This document shows positions 59,694-64,000 of a stretch of DNA of 64,000 nt, piece after piece. A program made the position numbers and the translations under genes. The stretch is from assembly GCA_020445665.1 (NCBI GenBank), contig JAGRGD010000162.1:1-64000 (forward strand), given 5' to 3'. Position 1 is the stretch's first letter; every line of letters begins with the position of its first letter. The stretch comes from Rhodocyclaceae bacterium (GTDB taxonomy: Bacteria > Pseudomonadota > Gammaproteobacteria > Burkholderiales > Rhodocyclaceae). The notes beneath the pieces were generated by a model. It saw only the letters and a list, made by a program, of their open reading frames with translations, searched no databases and was not told the origin of the DNA.

Positions 59694-60383
59694 ATGCCTG
59701 AATCCAAGAATCTGGACCTGAATCTGCTGCTGCCGCGGCTATCCATGTTCTCGCAGTTGACGTCCGAGCAGATCGCGCGGCTCGCGCCCCAGTGCCGCTA
59801 TCGTGCGATTTCCAAGGGAGAGATCCTGTTTCAGCGTGGTGACCCACCGCACGGCTTCTACCATGTCGTCGCGGGGCAGGTGAAACTGGCCCTGTCGTCG
59901 CGAGAGGGGAGCGAGAAGGTCGTCGAGATCATCGGTGCCGGCAACAGCTTCGGCGAGGCTGTCATGTTCCTCGATCGGCCGTATCCGGTGTACGCGGAGG
60001 CACTTGCCAACTCCGAACTGATCCAGGTCAGCCAGGCGGCCGTGTTCAGCCTGCTCGACGCCGATCCGTCTTTCGCCCGCGGCATGCTGGCCGGCATGGC
60101 GATCCGGCTGCATACGCTGATTCGCGATGTGGAGTCGTACAGCATGCGCAGTGCCACCCAGCGGGTGACGGGCTATCTCCTGAGCGAGGCCAATGTGGCG
60201 CCCTGTGCCGACGGGGCGCCGGTGGTTCATCTTGCGGCCAGCAAGCAGGTCATTGCGTCGCGACTCAACCTGACGCCCGAAACGTTCTCCCGAACGCTTC
60301 ACATGCTGGTGGAGAAAGGGCTGATCCGGGTGGCAGGGCGAGATATCACCCTGCTGGACACCAAGGCGCTGGCTTCGCCCTGA
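59694..60383 (+). CDS. Crp/Fnr-family regulator, Dnr/Nnr-like
   Basis: A 229-residue regulator with a beta-roll sensor (GAGNSFGEAVMFL near residue 82) and a recognition helix LNLTPETFSRTLHML, whose ExxSR pattern reads TTGA half-sites. It lacks the Fnr cysteine cluster. A GAGGTCAG ribosome binding site precedes ATG 59694. Convergent with the hemerythrin/DUF2249 operon, which has a TTGAC-N4-CTCAA box, it is the natural candidate to bind there and at 63129-63142. A haem- or nitric-oxide-sensing role is inferred from this context. Confidence 0.88.
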   Translation: MPESKNLDLNLLLPRLSMFSQLTSEQIARLAPQCRYRAISKGEILFQRGDPPHGFYHVVAGQVKLALSSREGSEKVVEIIGAGNSFGEAVMFLDRPYPVYAEALANSELIQVSQAAVFSLLDADPSFARGMLAGMAIRLHTLIRDVESYSMRSATQRVTGYLLSEANVAPCADGAPVVHLAASKQVIASRLNLTPETFSRTLHMLVEKGLIRVAGRDITLLDTKALASP

Positions 60384-60422
60384 CCGCTGCCTACGGGCTT
60401 TTGCGGGTGGGCATGGCAAGGC

Positions 60423-61670
60423 TCACGACAGGGCCATCATTTCTGTTCTTCGCTCGTGGTAGCGGCCGATCGCCTTGGCCATGTTGATGGCCTGCCGGAC
60501 GTGGGCGGCCACCAGCAACCCACCTGCCAGGACCGTGAATGCAGGGACCCAGGGCGACAGCATCAGCGGTGGCAGTGCGGCTGCATGCAGTCGCAGGTGC
60601 TGGCGCATCAGGGGCTCTTCGATAACCTGATGCATCAACAGGGGCCGAGCGCCGGCATTGTTGAGGTGGAGCCAGGCGAGAAAGGGCACGATCTTGTACA
60701 TCATGCCGCAGATGACCGAGTCGAACCCACCGATCATGATCAGCAGGCCGAGCAGGACTTCGGCGCGCGGTGCCTCGGGAAGCCATGGCAGGGCGACCGA
60801 CAGGATCACGGCCGCCAGGATCGACAGCAGGGCCAACTGCCAGAATCGGAAGCTCGAATCAACGCGCGGCCGGCGTCGGCGCCTCTGCAGCAGCAGCGTC
60901 GTAGTGGCGAACACCGTCGCAAGGGCGGCCAGTCCGAGGTCGACCAGCCAGTGGCCGGGTGCGAGCACGATCAGCACCGCTGAGAGGGCAAGCGCTGGAA
61001 TGAACAGGCGCTGGAATCGTGCGGGAAACTGGGGCGTGAGCTGGAACATCGGGACCACCAGGTAGCTGGCACCGCAGAGCAGTGCGAGCCCCCAGACCAT
61101 CCAGCCGAGGCGGAAGTGTGCGGCGGTATCGACCAGGGGCGCTGGGCTCGGCAGCCCGCCGCGAGCAAGGGCAAGAGACGCGCCATAGAGCGCCGTCGCC
61201 AGCAAGCCGGTGAGGGCCAGCATCATGGCCAGACGAGAAGGGTTTCGAACCGGCGCCCGCCACAAGGCATACAGGGTGACAGCCGCAAAGGGCACGATTC
61301 CGGCGAGCAGGGCTGCCGCGCCGAGCCAGAAGCAGGGCGCTCCGGCACCCAGGAATCCGGCCACCAGGGAGACCGATCCGATTAACAGACAGGGGTGCAC
61401 AAAGCTGGCGAGCAGGGCCGGTGCCGGGACGTTGGCACCAATGGCCACTGGCGTGATCTGAAGAATGGCGCCGCACATCGCCTGCAGCATCAGACCGGCA
61501 GTGATCAGGTGCGTCAGGGCAAGCACGGTGGGCGACCAGCGGGACCCGAGCGAATCGGTGCTGGCCATGAGCAAGAGGCCCGCCGCGACCCCGAAGGGAA
61601 TCGCACTGAGCAGAAAGCGAAGCGGTACGTGGAATGGCGGCGCTTGCTCGAAGCTGAGGAGCTCCTTCAT
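60423..61670 (-). CDS. Multi-pass membrane protein, haem-copper/NnrS-like
   Basis: A 415-residue protein of about twelve helices. The segment LTHLITAGLMLQAMCGAILQ resembles a haem-binding helix of small haem-copper-oxidase-like or NnrS-like proteins, and further histidines lie in AAHFRLGWMVWG, LAWLHLNNAG and LMHQVIEEP. The exact family is not certain. ATG 61670 overlaps the DUF2249 stop (ATGA). With hemerythrin and DUF2249 it forms an operon of the kind seen with nitric oxide stress or denitrification. Confidence 0.7.
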   Translation of the reverse strand: MKELLSFEQAPPFHVPLRFLLSAIPFGVAAGLLLMASTDSLGSRWSPTVLALTHLITAGLMLQAMCGAILQITPVAIGANVPAPALLASFVHPCLLIGSVSLVAGFLGAGAPCFWLGAAALLAGIVPFAAVTLYALWRAPVRNPSRLAMMLALTGLLATALYGASLALARGGLPSPAPLVDTAAHFRLGWMVWGLALLCGASYLVVPMFQLTPQFPARFQRLFIPALALSAVLIVLAPGHWLVDLGLAALATVFATTTLLLQRRRRRPRVDSSFRFWQLALLSILAAVILSVALPWLPEAPRAEVLLGLLIMIGGFDSVICGMMYKIVPFLAWLHLNNAGARPLLMHQVIEEPLMRQHLRLHAAALPPLMLSPWVPAFTVLAGGLLVAAHVRQAINMAKAIGRYHERRTEMMALS

Positions 61671-61894
61671 GGACTCGCGTGGCGAATGCGGATGCAGAAG
61701 GTGCCGTCGCTCTGGATCTCGGTGGCGTGCGTGTAGCCGTTCTGCGCCAGAATCGAGTAGAGCGGACCGGGTTCTCGATGAATCAGAAGCAGCAGTTCGC
61801 CATCTTCGGGGAGGTCGTCCAGGGCGTCCAGGGTCATTTCCATCGGCAGTGGTGGCGGCTGCCAACGGGCGTCCACGATCAGGGGTTCGCTCAT
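61667..61894 (-). CDS. DUF2249 family small protein
   Basis: A 75-residue protein with the family landmarks DARWQPPPLPMEMTLDAL and LIHREPGPLYSILAQNGY. DUF2249 proteins have a TusA-like fold and often lie beside hemerythrin and nitrogen-oxide genes; the reaction is unknown. It overlaps both neighbours by 4 bases. Confidence 0.85.
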   Translation of the reverse strand: MSEPLIVDARWQPPPLPMEMTLDALDDLPEDGELLLLIHREPGPLYSILAQNGYTHATEIQSDGTFCIRIRHASP

Positions 61895-62337
61895 GTCGTC
61901 ACCCCCAGGCGCTGGCCGAGATCTTCGGCCATCGCTGCCGTGTCGGGGATGCGGTCGTCGCACATCGGATAGAGGATGCCTTCCTCCTTGCGGTTGTGCT
62001 GCTCCATGAAGATCACCAGCGTCTCGCAGCTGCCGAAGAAGTCATCGGCGTTGCGCGAACTGGTCGCAGCCCGGATCGCCGCGACTAGTTCGCGCATCTG
62101 CGTGTGCTCGCCGCGCATCACCGAGGTCGGCCCGCCGGCCATCCCGGTGGCCGCTTCGAACGCCGGGAACAGGATCGTTTCCTCGACGGCGAAGTGTGCT
62201 TCAAGCGCATCGGCGAATGCCGTCATCCGCGTTTCACATGCATCCCAGTCCTCTTCGTTGGCGGCTTCCTCCGCCTTGGCGAACAGGGAGTCACAGTACT
62301 CGTGATGATTGGCGAGCAGGGGCTTCAGAGTACTCAT
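61891..62337 (-). CDS. Hemerythrin HHE-domain protein
   Basis: A 148-residue four-helix protein with di-iron ligand patterns in ANHHEYCD, EAHFAVEETILF, RGEHTQMRE and MEQHNRKEEGILYPM. Hemerythrin-like proteins bind oxygen or nitric oxide or support iron-sulphur repair (compare YtfE). ATG 62337 starts 57 bases from an FNR-like box. Likely role: nitrosative or oxidative stress response with the next two genes. Confidence 0.9.
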   Translation of the reverse strand: MSTLKPLLANHHEYCDSLFAKAEEAANEEDWDACETRMTAFADALEAHFAVEETILFPAFEAATGMAGGPTSVMRGEHTQMRELVAAIRAATSSRNADDFFGSCETLVIFMEQHNRKEEGILYPMCDDRIPDTAAMAEDLGQRLGVTT

Positions 62338-62394
62338 CGTGGCGATCTCCGGTCGGGGTTGGACCCAGTGTGCATGAGCACGAATCACAAAAAA

Positions 62395-62408
62395 TTGACT
62401 CGGCTCAA
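62395..62408. promoter_or_regulatory. FNR/Dnr-like box upstream of the hemerythrin operon
   Basis: TTGAC-TCGG-CTCAA keeps the TTGA-N6-TCAA core with correct spacing. Its centre is 64 bases before ATG 62337, so a class II start would give a leader of about 23 bases. Confidence 0.55.
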
Positions 62409-62551
62409 CTTACCCCCGGCGACATTCAGGCCCTGCGGGCGCGCCTCGCTACGCTGGCGACGGGCGCAAGCGAGCCCGCCGGGGAAACACTCCGGATTGA
62501 TCAAGCAAGGTGTGTGCCCTGAGGCGGGCGTGGTGCAGGCGCGCCCGCGCT

Positions 62552-63043
62552 TCAGCTGCGGGAAATGCGGGCTCGGGCGGGCGGGGCCGACTGGCTCCGG
62601 CTGATCATGTAGTCGACGGCGCTGCGGACCTCGTCGTCGGTGAGGGACGGGTTACCTCCCCGCGGAGGCATCAGACCCTGTTCGCCTCGATAGCCGTCGA
62701 TGGCGTGCTGGTAGAGCACGTCAACACCTGCCGCGAGGCGTGGTAGCCAGGCCTCCCGGTGGTCCAGTCGCGGCGCGCCGGCGATCCCGGGGCCGTGACA
62801 GAGCGCGCAGGTACTGCGGAAAACGGCGGTGCCGACAAGATTGTCACGCTCGGTCGGGTGGAGCGTCTCCGGCGCCGCGTTGGTCAGGGAAACCAGTGAC
62901 GGGTTGAGCGTCATCGGGCTTGGCGAAGGGGCCAAGGCCCGTTGCGGCGAGGCGCTGGCTGGCGGGGGCGGCGCGCTCGGCGCGCCGCATCCGGCGAGAC
63001 AGGTCAGTCCAACCAACGACAACCCTCGCCACGTGGCACGCAT
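62552..63043 (-). CDS. Cytochrome c5-like lipoprotein
   Basis: A 163-residue protein with lipobox TCLAGC, a Pro/Ser-rich linker (about 20-45) and a c5-type domain: STCALCHGPGIAGAPRL and a distal Met in GLMPPRGGN, ending VDYMISRSQ. The domain resembles the N-terminal module of 46070-46987. It would be tethered to a membrane in the periplasm. The perfect FNR box 86-99 bases upstream indicates induction under oxygen limitation. Confidence 0.9.
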   Translation of the reverse strand: MRATWRGLSLVGLTCLAGCGAPSAPPPPASASPQRALAPSPSPMTLNPSLVSLTNAAPETLHPTERDNLVGTAVFRSTCALCHGPGIAGAPRLDHREAWLPRLAAGVDVLYQHAIDGYRGEQGLMPPRGGNPSLTDDEVRSAVDYMISRSQSAPPARARISRS

Positions 63044-63128
63044 ACCGGTGTCTCCTCTCCGCCTGTGCGCTCGGAGAGGCTTCTCCGACGACCGACGCGG
63101 ATTGTAGGGAAGTCCACCTTATGACGCG

Positions 63129-63142
63129 TTGATTGCTATCAA
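63129..63142. promoter_or_regulatory. Perfect FNR box
   Basis: TTGAT-TGCT-ATCAA equals the FNR/ANR consensus. Its centre is 92 bases before ATG 63043, so a -41.5 class II start would lie near 63094. It follows the CcmE stop, so it serves the cytochrome c5 gene. Confidence 0.8.
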
Positions 63143-63164
63143 CGTGGTCGTCTGCGTTCCGTCG

Positions 63165-63605
63165 CTACTGCTGAACGGTCTGGGCCGTCTTCTGGGCCTG
63201 GTCAATGGCGTGCTGGGCTTCCGGCGGCATGTAGTTCTCATCGTGCTTGGCGAGAACCTCGCTGGCGGTGAAGACGCCGTCGTCGCCGAGCTTGCCCTGG
63301 ACGACAGCACCCTTGCCCTCCTTGAACAGGTCGGGCAGGGGGCCCTGGTAGACGACGTTGATGCTGCGGGCCGTATCGGTCACGGCGAAATGAACCAGGA
63401 CGCCTTCGCGCTTGATGGACCCGGCTTCGACCATGCCGCCGATGCGGAAGGTGCGGCCGGTCGGGGCCTTGCCTTCGGCGACCTCGGTCGGGGTGTGGAA
63501 GAACACCAGGTTGTCTTTAAAGGCTGACAGAACGAGGGCGGTGGCGCCGATCAGCAGCACGAGGCCGCCGAGGATGAGTCCGAGGCGCTTGTGGCGGGCC
63601 TTCAT
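63165..63605 (-). CDS. ccmE: CcmE, periplasmic haem chaperone
   Basis: A 146-residue protein with one N-terminal helix ([19 protein letters not shown]), an OB-fold ([16 protein letters not shown]) and the haem-binding histidine in [12 protein letters not shown]. CcmE carries haem covalently from CcmC to CcmF. Its ATG overlaps the CcmD stop (ATGA). It is the only CcmE in the window, so the CcmC-D-F-G-H-I cluster at 29544-35367 must share it or another copy. Confidence 0.95.
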   Translation of the reverse strand: MKARHKRLGLILGGLVLLIGATALVLSAFKDNLVFFHTPTEVAEGKAPTGRTFRIGGMVEAGSIKREGVLVHFAVTDTARSINVVYQGPLPDLFKEGKGAVVQGKLGDDGVFTASEVLAKHDENYMPPEAQHAIDQAQKTAQTVQQ

Positions 63606-63799
63606 GGTTGAACCTCCGAGAGCTTGCGGCCTGCAGCGGCACGCTGCAGGCGGAACAGTTTACGCGTCGAGCTCAGGCGTCTGGCGCGAAGCTGGACGAG
63701 TTCGACGATGACGAGCAGGGCAGTGACGCCGTAGGAGCCCCAGACGTAGAAGGCGTTCCCCCCCATGTCCCAGAAGGCGCTCCAGGATTCCCAGTTCAA
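63602..63799 (-). CDS. ccmD: CcmD, second copy
   Basis: A 65-residue single-helix protein with [20 protein letters not shown], clearly homologous to the copy at 34401-34595. No ATG fits; a TTG at 63799 overlaps the CcmC stop (TTGA) and has GGAG seven bases upstream. Confidence 0.88.
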   Translation of the reverse strand: MNWESWSAFWDMGGNAFYVWGSYGVTALLVIVELVQLRARRLSSTRKLFRLQRAAAGRKLSEVQP

Positions 63800-64000
63800 T
63801 GGACTTCTCCAATGTTGGCCAGTTCGCCCCGAACCCAATCGGTGTGCCTCTCACGTTCGAGAATCAGCACGCGGACACGGTAGAGGGCGACCGCGATGGT
63901 GTAGGCCCAGGCCGCGAGGGCCATGACGAGCATGCCGGACAACATGATGCTGGCCATGCTCGGTGCCTTGGTCAGACTTACAGACGCCCCCTGGTGCAAA
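63796..64000 (-). CDS. ccmC: CcmC, second copy, cut by the right window edge
   Basis: About 67 C-terminal residues, beginning HQGASVSLTK and containing the last helix (MLVMALAAWAYTIAVALYRV) and ILERERHTDW, homologous to ILERERRSNW of the first CcmC. The order CcmC-D-E suggests that ccmA and ccmB lie beyond the edge. Confidence 0.9.
   Translation of the reverse strand, partial: LHQGASVSLTKAPSMASIMLSGMLVMALAAWAYTIAVALYRVRVLILERERHTDWVRGELANIGEVH

Noticed and set aside
62497..62504. TTGATCAA as an FNR box
   Set aside because: The two half-sites abut without the 4-base spacer.

Overview
The window is GC-rich, densely coded DNA with short intergenic gaps and many ATGA-type start/stop overlaps. 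It looks like the chromosome of a respiratory, probably facultatively anaerobic Gram-negative proteobacterium. A betaproteobacterium, perhaps of the Rhodocyclales type, is my inference from the Ccm genes, the Crp/Fnr-hemerythrin-DUF2249 module, the LolD/FtsX/AttH export operon and sigma-54 regulation; no 16S gene is present to prove it. I see no insertion sequence, phage gene or CRISPR array.

Layout. 1-1780 (minus): an acyl-CoA dehydrogenase cut by the left edge and a short-chain dehydrogenase, divergent from an AraC-type regulator (1881-2924). 2932-7153 (plus): an ABC ATPase, an FtsX-type permease and an AttH-like exported protein. 7234-7318: tRNA-Leu(UAG). 7671-14914 (plus): a glycan or lipid-linked sugar cluster with a GT-C-like membrane protein, WbqC, a family 2 glycosyltransferase, a methyltransferase, a NeuD-like acyltransferase, a glycosidase-like propeller, an EamA/ArnF-like small membrane protein and a WecE-like aminotransferase. 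15181-19667 (minus): a large membrane protein and a GGDEF-EAL protein whose sensor region carries a haem c motif.

19780-56084 is the remarkable part: a cytochrome c locus. I count 44 CxxCH motifs in 14 proteins over the whole window, nearly all of them here. A sigma-54 activator and its histidine kinase (24627-27563) sit with two Reg_prop-type propellers, a monohaem cytochrome, Sel1 proteins and a Crp/Fnr regulator. A minus-strand gene train from 45757 to 28372, much of it translationally coupled, runs: coiled-coil protein, two trihaem cytochromes, two propeller proteins, an 11-haem cytochrome, ResB and CcsA (System II), a haem-copper-oxidase-like protein lacking most CuB ligands, a TPR protein, then CcmC-D-F-G-H-I (System I), a haem DUF3365 protein and a TlpA-like thioredoxin. 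A second minus train (51725 to 46070) has a tetrahaem cytochrome with a near-perfect sigma-54 promoter and its own terminator, then a PpiC isomerase, an outer-membrane barrel and trihaem/tetrahaem carriers, ending at a strong terminator. Next come an NHL lipoprotein with another tetrahaem cytochrome, and a plus-strand pair of dihaem and trihaem cytochromes. Taken together I read this as a candidate electron conduit from the periplasm to or across the outer membrane, with its own cytochrome maturation genes. The tetrahaem cytochromes resemble, from memory only, the OmcE class of extracellular cytochromes.

56155-59607 (minus) holds a repeat-rich DUF5666 protein, a DUF6502 protein and a SirB2 protein. 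59694-62337 holds a Crp/Fnr regulator and a hemerythrin/DUF2249/haem-copper-like operon behind an FNR-like box. 62552-64000 (minus) holds a cytochrome c5 lipoprotein behind a perfect FNR box and the end of a second ccm cluster (CcmC partial, CcmD, CcmE).
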